A stretch of 64,000 nucleotides of DNA from Chthoniobacter sp. (GCA_021414005.1 JAIOPH010000004.1:205545-269544), one strand, 5' to 3'; counted from the stretch's first letter, positions 9,870 through 19,617 are shown. Program-made: numbers and translations. The notes: generated from the sequence alone by a model not told the origin.

Positions 9870-9910
9870 AAATGACGAATGACGTGCCGGCACGTCGTCC
9901 TTCGTCATTT
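9870..9910. repeat. Imperfect 41-bp inverted repeat (hairpin)
   Basis: The arms AAATGACGAA and TTCGTCATTT enclose a perfect 16-bp palindrome GACGTGCCGGCACGTC, with a 3-nt bulge on one side. It lies in the 168-nt gap between the coiled-coil gene and the uridylyltransferase gene. It could act as a transcript-end structure or be a dispersed repeat copy; there is no U-run typical of an intrinsic terminator. Confidence 0.6.
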
Positions 9911-9966
9911 TCCTGTCCGCATTTTCATTCGCGCGCGGGCCTGACAAACGCGGAGGAATCCCCATC

Positions 9967-11358
9967 ATGCCACCCATGCCAATCCACGAATTTCGAACCA
10001 AGATGGAAGCCGCCGGGGTCAGCGAACCCGCGATTCGCGCCTTTGAGCGGAGCTACGCGCAGCTTGCCGACGCCACCTGCGGGCAAATTCCCGAGAGCAG
10101 CATCCAGCCCGTCGAAAGCCTCCCCTCGCTCGCCGAAATCTCCGCCACGCTCACGCCCCAGCCCGCACTGCTCAATGAAACCGCCGTGCTCAAACTCAAT
10201 GGCGGCCTCGGCACCGGCATGGGCCTCGAGCGCGCCAAGTCCCTGCTCCCCGTCCACGATGGCCTCACTTTCCTCGACCTCATCGTGCGCCAGATCCTGC
10301 GGTTTCGGAAAACCAGCGGGCACATGCGCTTCCTCACGATGAACAGCTTCAGCACCAGCGCCGACACCCGGGCCGCGCTGGCAAAATACCCCGACCTCGG
10401 CGACCCCGCCGCCATCGAGCTGCTGCAAAACAAGACCCCAAAAATCGACGCCCAGACGCTGCGCCCCGTCGTGTGGGAAAAAGATCGCGAACTCGAATGG
10501 TGCCCGCCCGGCCACGGCGATCTCTACGCCGTCCTCGCCACCGGTGGCACGCTGGAGCGCCTGCTCGCCGACGGCATCCGTTACCTCTTTGTCTCGAACA
10601 GCGACAACCTCGGCGCGACCCTCGACCTCGCGCTCCTCACCTGGTTCGCGGAAAGCGGCGCGCCTTTCATGATGGAAGTCACCGCCCGCACGCCGAGCGA
10701 TCGCAAAGGCGGCCACCTCGCCCGGCGCGGTCACCAGCTTCTCCTCCGCGAGAGCGCCCAGTGCCCCGAGGCCGACATGGATGCCTTTCAAGACATCACG
10801 CGCCACCGCTTCTTCAATACGAACAACCTTTGGATCCGCCTCGAACGCCTGCGCGACGCCCTCGCCGCTTCCGACGGCTCCCTCCCGCTCCCGCTCATCC
10901 GCAACAAAAAGACCGTCGATCCCCGCGACAAAAACTCGCCCGAAGTTTTCCAGCTCGAAACCGCCATGGGCGCGGCCATCGAGTGCTTCGCCGACGCCCG
11001 CGCCGTCGATGTCCCGCGCAGCCGCTTCGCGCCGGTGAAGACCACCGCCGACCTCCTCACCCTGCGCAGCGACGCCTACGATATTCGTCCCGACGGCACC
11101 GTCGCCCTCGCCCCCGAGCTGGGCGAAATCCCGCCCCACGTCGAACTCGATCACCACTACAAAATGGTCGATCAACTCGAAGCCGCCCTCGCTGCTGGCA
11201 CGCCGTCGCTCAAAGGCTGCCGCACTTTGAAGGTAAAAGGCCCGGTCCTCTTCAACGCCGACGCCATTTTCCAAGGTGAAGTCACCGTCGAAAACCCCAC
11301 GCATTCCCCGCTCCCCGTGCCGCCCGGTATTCATTTCAATACGCACCTGATCTTGTAA
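9967..11358 (+). CDS. UTP--glucose-1-phosphate uridylyltransferase, eukaryotic UDPGP type
   Basis: A 463-residue cytoplasmic enzyme of the UDPGP family (the eukaryotic/UGP1 type, unrelated in detail to the short bacterial GalU). The nucleotide loop LNGGLGTGMG is at about residues 77-86. LPVHDGLTFLDLIVRQI, then WCPPGHGDLYAVL for the uracil/sugar pocket, VSNSDNLGA for the metal Asp, and FNTNNLWIRL follow in family order. It forms UDP-glucose for glycan synthesis. A GGAGG sequence about 11 nt upstream supports ATG 9967; ATG 9976 is possible. surE follows 62 nt later. Family assignment is secure; preference for UDP-glucose over other UDP-sugars is inferred. Confidence 0.93.
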   Translation: MPPMPIHEFRTKMEAAGVSEPAIRAFERSYAQLADATCGQIPESSIQPVESLPSLAEISATLTPQPALLNETAVLKLNGGLGTGMGLERAKSLLPVHDGLTFLDLIVRQILRFRKTSGHMRFLTMNSFSTSADTRAALAKYPDLGDPAAIELLQNKTPKIDAQTLRPVVWEKDRELEWCPPGHGDLYAVLATGGTLERLLADGIRYLFVSNSDNLGATLDLALLTWFAESGAPFMMEVTARTPSDRKGGHLARRGHQLLLRESAQCPEADMDAFQDITRHRFFNTNNLWIRLERLRDALAASDGSLPLPLIRNKKTVDPRDKNSPEVFQLETAMGAAIECFADARAVDVPRSRFAPVKTTADLLTLRSDAYDIRPDGTVALAPELGEIPPHVELDHHYKMVDQLEAALAAGTPSLKGCRTLKVKGPVLFNADAIFQGEVTVENPTHSPLPVPPGIHFNTHLIL

Positions 11359-11420
11359 CCACGGAGCCGCGAACCACGCCGCACCGTTCCTCCGGTCCGG
11401 CGCTTTGCTCCACTCCCCGG

Positions 11421-12110
11421 ATGAAACTCCTGCTCACCAATGACGACGGCATCGCCGCACCTGGCCTCGCGGCTTTGTTCGAAGCCTCGCGGGCCTTTGG
11501 CGCGCAGGTGGTCGTGGCCCCCGCTGGTCCGCAATCCGGCATGAGTCACGCCATCACGTGGGATCGCCCGGTTCATCTCGAAGCCCGCGGCACCGACCGT
11601 TTCGCCGTCCACGGCACGCCGGCCGATTGCGCGCGGCTCGGCCTGCTTCGCGTGGTGCCGGATGCAAATTGGGTACTCAGCGGCATCAATTGCGGCGGCA
11701 ATCTCGGAGCCGATGTCTATTACTCCGGCACCGTCGCCGCCGTCCGCGAGGCCGTGCTTCACGGCTGGCCCGGCATCGCCTTCTCCCAATATCTCCGTGC
11801 CGACCTCGCCCACGATTGGCCGCGCGCCGCCCGCTGGACGGCCCGTGTCCTCGCCGAACTCCTCCCGCGTCCCGTCGAGCCCGGCCTTTTCTACAACGTC
11901 AACCTTCCCCATCTCCCGCCCGAGGCCCCCGAGCCGGACATCCACTTCTGCCCGCTCGACCCGCACCCGCTCCCGCTCAGCTACCGGCCCGAGGAAAATA
12001 ACCACCACACCTACGACGGCGACTACCAGGCCCGCGCCCGCCAGACGGGCAGCGACGTGGACGTGTGCTTTCGCGGCCGCATCGCCGTGACGGTGATCCG
12101 TCTGTTTTGA
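11421..12110 (+). CDS. surE: 5'/3'-nucleotidase SurE
   Basis: A 229-residue protein beginning MKLLLTNDDGI, with the metal-binding Asp8-Asp9 pair at the N terminus. The conserved SGMSHAITW and SGINCGGNLGADVYYSGTVAAVREA segments supply the active-site Ser and Asn, and HGTPADC is also present. Length and motif order match SurE, a metal-dependent phosphatase acting on nucleoside 5'- and 3'-monophosphates and short polyphosphate. The N-terminal motif fixes the start. It follows the UDPGP gene on the same strand and ends 20 nt before a convergent gene. No unusual features. Confidence 0.95.
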   Translation: MKLLLTNDDGIAAPGLAALFEASRAFGAQVVVAPAGPQSGMSHAITWDRPVHLEARGTDRFAVHGTPADCARLGLLRVVPDANWVLSGINCGGNLGADVYYSGTVAAVREAVLHGWPGIAFSQYLRADLAHDWPRAARWTARVLAELLPRPVEPGLFYNVNLPHLPPEAPEPDIHFCPLDPHPLPLSYRPEENNHHTYDGDYQARARQTGSDVDVCFRGRIAVTVIRLF

Positions 12111-12130
12111 CCGGCATCGGCGGGATCACC

Positions 12131-13681
12131 TCACGGCAGCACCTGCACGCGGTAAAAGCTCTGCGGCAACGCGAGCGCGCCGATATCCGCGACCTCGAGC
12201 GTGCCGCTGGTGCCGGGGAGATTGTCGGCGAGCGTCGTCCACATCGCGGGTGAAAGCGCGGGGCTGCGCTCCACGCGGTAGGTCTGCCCGGCGAGGCTCG
12301 GAAAACGGACGAGAAAATCCGCGCCGCTGCGCGCGGACTGCACCGGCAGGACGACCTCCACGGTGACGGCGTCGTAGGCCACCGCATGCACGCCGTCATC
12401 GGCGCTGAGCCGCAGGAGGTAGGTGCCCGGTTTCGTGAAAGTGGCCGTCGTGGCGGGTTGCGCGCTATTCGCGAAAACGACCGGGCCGGGGCCGGACATC
12501 GCTTTCCACAAAACCGTGGCCGGACCGCTCGGCGACGTGACAGTGCCCGCCATCGCGACCGTCGCCCCGGGTGCCGCAAACTGCGGTGCGCCCGCGTTCG
12601 CCGAGGGCGCGCCGGGCGAGCGCGGGCCACCGGTCGCGCCGGTGGACTGCACGACCTCGAAATTGCTGATCGCGATCGTCGATAGATGGTCGAAAGCGTT
12701 CGCCGCGAAACGATCATCCGGGCAGACGGAGAAGGAAAAGAAGCCGCCATTGTCCGCGACCAGGCCGCCATACTTTTTCAGAGCGAAACAGACCGCCTTT
12801 TCCGCGGTCGTCCACGTCGCCGGGATCACGAACGCCGCCTTCAACCGCAGCCGCTGCCCCATCGCGGGAATATTCGGATCGGTGAGCCCGCCGACCGATG
12901 CCGCGTGCGTGGCGGGGTAGATCGGCCCGAGCCGCGTGCGTTTCACCACGAGCCGCACGGCGTGCTCCACCACGCCGCGCTGGCACTCGTCGTAGCGCAC
13001 CAGCGCGGGAAACATCGGCAGCCCCGCCGCATCGCCACTCGTCCAGCCGGCGGGACGCAGCGTGTTCGTCTGGAGATCGAATTTTGCGCCGTTCGACGCC
13101 TCCCACGCGCCGCTCACCAACCGCGCCAGCCACGTTTCCCAAAGCACGCCCGCGCCCGGTTGCACGATGATCGCGTGGCGGTCACCTCCCGTGTTGTTCA
13201 CATCCTGTTGCCACTGCGCCAGCGTCAACGCCCCGGTCTCGCGCGGCCAAGTCTCCACGGGCAGGTTCGCGGGAATCGGGTACCGCCCGTTCGGCGACGT
13301 GCCGCCATTGAGGTCGGACTCGTCCGGGTAGTTGAAAAACCGAATTGTCTGCAGCGGCTGCGCATCCGGTACGAGCACGTAATTCATCTCGTAGAACGGC
13401 CGCAACGTCCGCCGATTCGCCGCCAAATCCGCCGTGATCTGCGCGACCATCGCATCCGAATTCGCCAGCAACGGCAGCCGCGATACATCCTCATTCCACG
13501 CACTCGTCACCGGCACGATTTGCATCGCCGCCACCACCGCATCGGCCTCCGGCGTATTAAAAAGAACCGGCTGAGTCACGACCGGCACCGCCCCGAGCAA
13601 TCGCCCCTCGTGATTCATCCGCGGCCCCGCGAACGCGGAAACCGCGAGCACGAGAAAAGCGAAACCGGAAAGGAATCTCAT
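12131..13681 (-). CDS. Secreted protein of unknown function with PKD-like domain
   Basis: A 516-residue protein with a clear signal peptide (MRFLSGFAFLVLAVSAFAGP). The first 370 residues form an unrecognised domain that discusses neither known catalytic motif nor repeats, but contains several Trp-rich segments (VETWPRETGALTLAQWQQD, VLWETWLARLVSGAW). Residues about 385-470 read as a PKD/Ig-like beta-sandwich (VAMAGTVTSPSGPATVLWKAMSGPG, TFTKPGTYLLRLSADDG). The end (YRVERSPALSPAMWTTL) is a further short beta module common at the end of verrucomicrobial secreted proteins. It lies 60 nt downstream of the TIR-Roc gene on the same strand, so cotranscription is possible, but no functional link is visible. 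Confidence 0.75.
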   Translation of the reverse strand: MRFLSGFAFLVLAVSAFAGPRMNHEGRLLGAVPVVTQPVLFNTPEADAVVAAMQIVPVTSAWNEDVSRLPLLANSDAMVAQITADLAANRRTLRPFYEMNYVLVPDAQPLQTIRFFNYPDESDLNGGTSPNGRYPIPANLPVETWPRETGALTLAQWQQDVNNTGGDRHAIIVQPGAGVLWETWLARLVSGAWEASNGAKFDLQTNTLRPAGWTSGDAAGLPMFPALVRYDECQRGVVEHAVRLVVKRTRLGPIYPATHAASVGGLTDPNIPAMGQRLRLKAAFVIPATWTTAEKAVCFALKKYGGLVADNGGFFSFSVCPDDRFAANAFDHLSTIAISNFEVVQSTGATGGPRSPGAPSANAGAPQFAAPGATVAMAGTVTSPSGPATVLWKAMSGPGPVVFANSAQPATTATFTKPGTYLLRLSADDGVHAVAYDAVTVEVVLPVQSARSGADFLVRFPSLAGQTYRVERSPALSPAMWTTLADNLPGTSGTLEVADIGALALPQSFYRVQVLP

Positions 13682-13741
13682 GCCCCACCTTCGCCGCAGG
13701 CACCGTGCCGGGCAAATCGCGTGGACGCAGTCTTTTCCACC

Positions 13742-16700
13742 TCACCCTCCGCCGCCACCCCTGCTCCCGGCGACGACACCGGGCCGTAGGATCCGCTCCC
13801 GCCACCGCCGCACGCTCATCACATCGAAGCGCTCGCCCTCGAAGACGATCTGCTTCACCGGCTTCTTGCCGTTGTCGCTCTCGCGCTTCAGCCAGTCGCG
13901 AATTTCCATCCAGCGCACTTCGCCCTCGGAATTGCGGATCACCAAGAGGACGGGAAAAGGCGACGCCATCCAGTAGCGGGCATGTCGTTCGTCCTTGATG
14001 GTGAAGATCTCGGTTCCGTCCTTCTTCCGTTTTCGCGTGTAGGAGTCGCCTGACTTCAATTGCAGGAAGACGAAGCGATGGGTGGCCTCATGGGCGTCGT
14101 CCTTGAACTCGATCTCCATGTCGATCCCGTGATCGCTTACGTTCTTCTCGCGGCTGATCTGCGCCGCCAGTGCCACGGTGGAGATGACTTCGCCTACCAG
14201 CGCACGCTCCTTGCTCTCATTATCCAGCTCGACCTTCGCCTCCTCCTGCATGTCGCGCACCCGCTGCTGAATCTCCGGGCTGGCGAAGCACTGCTCCATC
14301 TCATCCCAAAGCGGCACCCGCTGCTCGCAGCCCACGCAGATGATGCTCGGCGTCTCCTCCTTCTTCTTGCGGAGCTTCAAAAACATCGCTTCCGTCTGCG
14401 GCGGCAGGCCGCGCAGCCACTCATTGAGCCGCTTCATCGCCACCTCGCGATTGCCCACCGGCGTGCCGCACTGCGGGCAGACATAATGCCGCAGCCGCTC
14501 CACGTCGCGCGCGTGCTGGAGCAGGTGCTCGTGGACGTATTTGCTGAAGATGATCTTCTCCTCCACCGAGACCGCCGTGTCGAAATACACCTCCAAATCG
14601 CCCGCGCCCGGCGCGCGGCGCGTCAGCTTGATGCCGAGCTGCTTCCCGGCGTTCGTCTTGAAATCGGCGGCGTAACGCCACAGTTCGTCTTGCTGGAACG
14701 CATCGCCGTGATGCAGGCGGACGACCAGCGTGGCATAAAGCTCGTCGAGGAATCCCGTGAAGCGATAGTTCACTTGCACCGCCGGATACTGCACGATGTC
14801 CGGCCGCTCCTTCCGATAGTAGCTGGGAAAGACGAGCAGATTGCCCTGCGTCGTCGGCTGCCGCAGGCAAAGGCCACGCTCCACCAGCGTCTGGTGCATA
14901 GCCAGCAGGACGAATCGCTCCTCGTCGCCTTCCAGCCGCGTCATAGACGACTCATACATCAGGTCGCCCTTCAGCACCCGCTCCTCCATCAGGCAGCCGC
15001 GCTGATGCTCGTCCGCCTGCAACGTCCGGATCACGGCCTGCGCGTAGGCGTTGATGCGTTCCGGCTGGAGCAGCACCCAACTGCCGAACGCCAGCTCCCA
15101 CACCACGCCGGGACCGGCCAGTAGCGTCAACACCGCGCGCAGTTCCGCGTCGGCGAACCGCGCCAATTCGCCGGACAGCCGCAGTAGCAGCGTCTCGCGC
15201 AGTTCGTTGAAACGCATCAACACCCGGTCTTCGTCCTTGAGCGCGATGATCTCCTCCTTGAGCCGTTTGAAAAGCACCTCGGTGGTGCGGCAGGGAAGCT
15301 CGTCCCACGGGATGGCGTCGAGGATGGCCTGCTTGAGTTCCTCACAGCCCAGGTTCCTCTTCGCGCTCGTTTCCAGAAAGCCCCGAAACTTGCGTTCCGC
15401 CGCAAACTTCTCGACCTCGCTCCGGCTGGCGCGCAACCCGCCGGCATCCACGCGCCCGGCGACCAGTAGCTTGGCAAACTCCTTGCGCGAGGCCCGGGTG
15501 AGATCGCGGTCCCACTGGCCCAGCGTCTCGAAGAGGTCTTCCTTCTGGCCATCGAAGACCAGCACCGCCAGCGCGGTTTCGTCCATGTAAAGCTGGTGGA
15601 TCAACCGCTGGTCCGCCTGCCCGCCGAAGTCCCAGAGCCAGATTTCCCGCTCGACGCCCTTGTCGCCCGACACCGGCAGCTTCCACTGCGTCGCCCACGC
15701 GCCAACCGTCGAGTCGCTGGGCTGCCAGTCATTCAAAGCCAGCCGCTTGGAAAGCCCCGTCTTGCCAGCGCCACTTTCGCCAACGAGGAGGACTTTGGCA
15801 TTGGTATATTGGACCTGGTCCGGCGCGACCGGTAAGGCTGCCAGGGTAACTTTCGTTGCGGGCGCCTCGGTGACGAATTCCGACAAATCCCACACTCGGA
15901 TGCCACCATCCGCGTCGCCGGAGAAGGCGCGGCGTCCATCGGCGCTCCATGCCACGGTTCTGAGGTTAGCCTCGTGGCCTCTAAGCACGCGCAGACAGCG
16001 TCCTGTTTCCGCGTCCCATAGCCGCAGATTTTTGTCATCGGAACCGGATAGAATGTGGCGCCCATCGACGCTCCATTCCGCGCTCATGCCTTGGCCCGAT
16101 GCGACTTCCAACACGCGCAGGCAGCGCCCAGTCTCCGCGTCCCACAGCCGCAGGGTTCCGTCTTTGGAACTGGAGAGCATCCTTAATCCGTCAGTGCTCC
16201 ACGCTACTGTCCAAACCCAGTCCTCGTGACCTTCGAGCACGCGGAGGCACCGCCCGGTCTCCACGTCCCATAGCCGCACAGTCCCGTCACCTGAACCAGA
16301 GAGAGCGCGGCGTTGTTTGGCACTCCATGCTACGGACATAACGCCATTGGTTGGGCTCGCTAGCACGCGCAGGCAGTCCCCTGTCTCCGCGTCCCAGAGC
16401 CTTAACGAGTCGTCTTCGGATACGGAGATGAAGCGTTGGTCCGAGATCCATACTACTCCCCATACCCACTTTGTGTGGCCCTGAAAGACGCGAAGGCAAC
16501 GGCCCGTCTCAACGTCCCACAGCCGCACGGCATGGTCCCCAGAACCGGAGAGGACTCGACGTTGATCGTCGCTCCAGCCCAATCCCCACACTTCCCCTCC
16601 TACGTGCCCTTTGAGTTCGTGCAAGAGGCTCTCCGTCTCCAAGTCCCACAATTGGACGAGCCCTTCCACTCCGCCACAGAGGGCGCGCTTCCTATCCAGA

Positions 16701-17206
16701 CTAAAGGCGCAGGCAATTATGTTCCCTATCCGGAGCTGAACGGACTTTTCGGCAGTCTGTCCGCGCACCGCCTCTGTTTCCGCCACCGTCGGCTTCTCTG
16801 GCGGCCGGCAGGCTTCGACGAGCTTCGCATACTCCTGTTCGCGAAACGCGGGGCGCCAGTTGATGTAAAGGAATTGCGCCAGGGAGCCTTTGATGGGGGC
16901 GTCGTCGAGGCGCAGGGGAAGGAAGCGGCGCTCTTTGTTCAGCGGGTCGCGAAAGCGGAAGGTGCCGGACTCCAACTGCGCCCAGTCCGAGCCGAACGCA
17001 TTCGCCGACATGCAGAGCACCAGCACGCGCGTGCGCTCCAGCCCTTCCTCGATCTTGGCCGGAATGCTATCGCCCGGCTTGAGCACCCATTCATCGAACC
17101 ACACCTTTACCCCGTCCTTGCGCAACCGCTCCGCCAGCGGGCGCACCACCGCCTTGTCCTTTGAGGAGTGGCTGAGGAAAACGTCATAGGGGAATTGTTC
17201 GCTCAT
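13742..17206 (-). CDS. TIR-WD40-Roc GTPase-COR-like-zinc ribbon-DUF4365 protein, candidate immune sensor/effector
   Basis: An 1154-residue multidomain protein without signal or membrane segments. Residues 5-125 are a TIR domain (YDVFLSHSSKDK) with the WxxxE motif W75-AQL-E79 expected of an NAD-cleaving TIR. Residues about 155-445 are seven WD40 blades, each ending in LWDxETGxC or a variant, enough for one full propeller. Residues 470-635 are a Ras/Roc GTPase: P-loop GESGAGKT near 477, DFGGQ, and ETSAK. A COR-like winged region (640-890) follows, then two CxxC pairs (near 910 and 957). A C-terminal DUF4365 region (about 1000-1110) has DHGIDMEIEF and LQLKSGDSY, like a PD-(D/E)xK fold. Anti-phage or stress signalling is inferred from architecture. 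Confidence 0.88.
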   Translation of the reverse strand: MSEQFPYDVFLSHSSKDKAVVRPLAERLRKDGVKVWFDEWVLKPGDSIPAKIEEGLERTRVLVLCMSANAFGSDWAQLESGTFRFRDPLNKERRFLPLRLDDAPIKGSLAQFLYINWRPAFREQEYAKLVEACRPPEKPTVAETEAVRGQTAEKSVQLRIGNIIACAFSLDRKRALCGGVEGLVQLWDLETESLLHELKGHVGGEVWGLGWSDDQRRVLSGSGDHAVRLWDVETGRCLRVFQGHTKWVWGVVWISDQRFISVSEDDSLRLWDAETGDCLRVLASPTNGVMSVAWSAKQRRALSGSGDGTVRLWDVETGRCLRVLEGHEDWVWTVAWSTDGLRMLSSSKDGTLRLWDAETGRCLRVLEVASGQGMSAEWSVDGRHILSGSDDKNLRLWDAETGRCLRVLRGHEANLRTVAWSADGRRAFSGDADGGIRVWDLSEFVTEAPATKVTLAALPVAPDQVQYTNAKVLLVGESGAGKTGLSKRLALNDWQPSDSTVGAWATQWKLPVSGDKGVEREIWLWDFGGQADQRLIHQLYMDETALAVLVFDGQKEDLFETLGQWDRDLTRASRKEFAKLLVAGRVDAGGLRASRSEVEKFAAERKFRGFLETSAKRNLGCEELKQAILDAIPWDELPCRTTEVLFKRLKEEIIALKDEDRVLMRFNELRETLLLRLSGELARFADAELRAVLTLLAGPGVVWELAFGSWVLLQPERINAYAQAVIRTLQADEHQRGCLMEERVLKGDLMYESSMTRLEGDEERFVLLAMHQTLVERGLCLRQPTTQGNLLVFPSYYRKERPDIVQYPAVQVNYRFTGFLDELYATLVVRLHHGDAFQQDELWRYAADFKTNAGKQLGIKLTRRAPGAGDLEVYFDTAVSVEEKIIFSKYVHEHLLQHARDVERLRHYVCPQCGTPVGNREVAMKRLNEWLRGLPPQTEAMFLKLRKKKEETPSIICVGCEQRVPLWDEMEQCFASPEIQQRVRDMQEEAKVELDNESKERALVGEVISTVALAAQISREKNVSDHGIDMEIEFKDDAHEATHRFVFLQLKSGDSYTRKRKKDGTEIFTIKDERHARYWMASPFPVLLVIRNSEGEVRWMEIRDWLKRESDNGKKPVKQIVFEGERFDVMSVRRWRERILRPGVVAGSRGGGGG

Positions 17207-17491
17207 TTCGATGGCAGGGTGTAGGGATTCGTCATCGTGCTGGCACGATCCGAATCGAGCAGAGATTGCTCGGTTTCATAAGCCACAGGAATTGATCGCC
17301 TCATAAACGCTGCCAGGAACTGTGATGTCGGAGCTGAGTATTTCCACGGCGCTTGCGCTTGATCGGGCGGAGCCAGGAGATGGGCTTCGCCCAACATAAA
17401 CCAGCGTGAGAGCGAGTTTTTCATGGGGTCGGGGAATGGTAACGAAGCTGTCGCCGAGACGATGCACCTTTGGAAAACAGAATGGGAAAGA

Positions 17492-19435
17492 TTACCCAGT
17501 TTCCGCCCAGCATGCCTCGACTTGCGCGAGCACGGTGCGGAAGGGGACCGTGGCGTGGCGGGCGAACTCGGGGCGTTTGGTGAGTTTGGCCTTCGTCATG
17601 GACGGGCTGGTGAGGCCACAGAGGAGGCGGGTGACAGCGCGAGGAGTGGCGAGCGCGGGGAGTTCTTCGAGGATGAGGTCGGTGATTTGCTCGGTGTCGG
17701 CGTAGGTGAAAGGCGGGATGGGCGTGGCGGGCAGGGTGACGGGTGCGGCGGGCTCGCCGGTGCGGCAGTAGTGGCAGTGGCCGCAATTTTCCTCGGCGAG
17801 CGGTTCGCCGAAATAGCCGAGCAGGCGGCGGGTGATGCAGCCGCTGGCGCTGGCGAAATCGAGGATCTGTTCGAGGCGATGTGAGTCGCGTTTTTCGCGC
17901 TGGGCGAAGAGTTCGGCCTGATGCGCGGCGCCGGTCGCGGGGTCGCGTTGGGCGGCGTTTTCTGAAAGGCGAAAACCGTTGCGGAGGCCGGCGGGCTTTT
18001 GGGTGATGGCGCCGGTTTCCTCCAGCCACGTCAGCGCTTTCGCGATGCGTTCGCGCGGTTCGCCGAGCTTTTGCGCGGCGGCTTCGAGTTCGAGCGTGAG
18101 GTATTTCGGGCCGCGTTTTCCGGCTCCGAAAAGCGCGGCGAGAAAGCGACGGCGGACTTCATTCAGCGGGCTCAGGATGTCGCTCTCGCTTTTCAAAAAC
18201 TGAATCTGCGTGCTCTCGTAAAACACGCGCGTCGGACGGAGCAGGCCGTCGAGCTCGAGATAGGTGATGACCGTTTCGACGACGAGCGGGCGGATGTCGG
18301 TTTCCTGGCTGAGGTCGTAGCGGCTCACGTCAAATTCCTCGCCCGAGCCGAGCATTTTCCTGACGAGCGCCTCGACGGCGGCGGGTTCGGGTGTGTCGCC
18401 CAAGGTGAAATTTTCCAACGGCACCGCGTCGTCCGCGCAGGCGAGCAATTCGCAGAGCGACGGCTGTCCGTCGCGGCCCGCGCGCCCGATTTCCTGCTGA
18501 TAGTTTTCGAGCGTTTTCGGCAGGTTGAAATGAATGACGCTGCGAATGTCGGCCTTATCGATGCCCATGCCGAAGGCGATCGTGGCCACAATGATCTCGC
18601 ACGCGTCGCGCATGAACGCCTCCTGCGTCGCGTCGCGATCTTCCGCGCTCATCCCGGCGTGATACGCCCGCGCGGCGAGGCCCGCTTCGGCGAGATGCGC
18701 GGCCACTTCCTCGGCGGTCTTTTGGAAAGTGACATAGACCACCGCAGGCCGGACTTTCGCGCTGGCGAGGCGCTTCGTGAGCACCGCCAGCTTTTCATTC
18801 GCGGCGCACGGCGTGATGCGCAGGTGGAGGTTTTTCCGGCGGAAAGAAGTCTGCACATGCCTCTCCTCCGCGATGCCGAAGCCCTTGCAAATATCGCGCG
18901 CGACATCCGGCGTCGCCGTCGCCGTGAGCGCGAGCACGGGCCGCAGATTCAACTCCTCGGCGACGCGCGCGAGGCGCAGATATTCCGGGCGAAAATTGTG
19001 GCCCCATTCCGAAATGCAATGCGCCTCATCAATCGCCAGCAACGAGATTTTCACCCGCCGAATCCGCTCCAAAAACGCCTCTCCCGACAGTCTCTCCGGC
19101 GCGACATACAGCAGCTTCAGTTTCCCCTCGCGCAAATCCGCATACACCCGCTGCGTCTCCTCCGCCGTGAGACTGGAATCCAGCCGCGCCGCCGCAATCC
19201 CGCGCGCCCGCAGAGCATCGACCTGGTCTTTCATCAGCGCGATGAGCGGCGAAATCACGAGCGCCGTGCCCTCCAGCAGCACCGCCGGAAGCTGATAACA
19301 AAGCGACTTCCCCGCGCCCGTCGGAAACAGCGCCAGCGCCGACTCCCCGGCGACCAGCGCCCGAATCACCGCCTCCTGCCCGCCGCGAAATCCATCGTGA
19401 CCAAATCGTTCCTGAAGGGTTTTCAGCAAATCCAT
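17492..19435 (-). CDS. recQ: RecQ-family ATP-dependent DNA helicase
   Basis: A 647-residue superfamily 2 helicase. Motif I FPTGAGKSLCYQLP, Ia SPLIALMKDQV, II DEAHCISEWGHNFRPEY, III ALTATATP and VI QEIGRAGRDG are all present in RecQ form, so 3'-5' unwinding is expected. The region after the helicase core looks like a winged-helix segment. The RecQ zinc-type cluster (LGYFGE followed by CGHCHYC) then comes late, near residue 560, instead of directly after the helicase core as in E. coli RecQ. No HRDC domain is evident. The neighbour 285 nt downstream is the TIR-Roc gene. DNA repair is the default role; a defence link would be speculation. Confidence 0.92.
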   Translation of the reverse strand: MDLLKTLQERFGHDGFRGGQEAVIRALVAGESALALFPTGAGKSLCYQLPAVLLEGTALVISPLIALMKDQVDALRARGIAAARLDSSLTAEETQRVYADLREGKLKLLYVAPERLSGEAFLERIRRVKISLLAIDEAHCISEWGHNFRPEYLRLARVAEELNLRPVLALTATATPDVARDICKGFGIAEERHVQTSFRRKNLHLRITPCAANEKLAVLTKRLASAKVRPAVVYVTFQKTAEEVAAHLAEAGLAARAYHAGMSAEDRDATQEAFMRDACEIIVATIAFGMGIDKADIRSVIHFNLPKTLENYQQEIGRAGRDGQPSLCELLACADDAVPLENFTLGDTPEPAAVEALVRKMLGSGEEFDVSRYDLSQETDIRPLVVETVITYLELDGLLRPTRVFYESTQIQFLKSESDILSPLNEVRRRFLAALFGAGKRGPKYLTLELEAAAQKLGEPRERIAKALTWLEETGAITQKPAGLRNGFRLSENAAQRDPATGAAHQAELFAQREKRDSHRLEQILDFASASGCITRRLLGYFGEPLAEENCGHCHYCRTGEPAAPVTLPATPIPPFTYADTEQITDLILEELPALATPRAVTRLLCGLTSPSMTKAKLTKRPEFARHATVPFRTVLAQVEACWAETG

Positions 19436-19617
19436 GGCGCATCACCTATCCATCCATGCGGTGGCAAACAAGCGTGGAGGAAACGACGCCAGCACCGCTC
19501 CATGGTGGCGTGCGGTGGTTTGGCTATTTCACTGAGCGGGCACCAGGCGGAATGGAACGTCCGCAAAGTAACCCAAGCTCGTGCCACTTCCGCGGCCTTA
19601 TGACAAAGTGAACATCC

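Noticed and set aside
9925..11346. 473-residue minus-strand open frame
   Set aside because: Antisense to the uridylyltransferase, which has all family motifs.
17999..19603. 534-residue plus-strand open frame
   Set aside because: Antisense to recQ; no recognisable motif.
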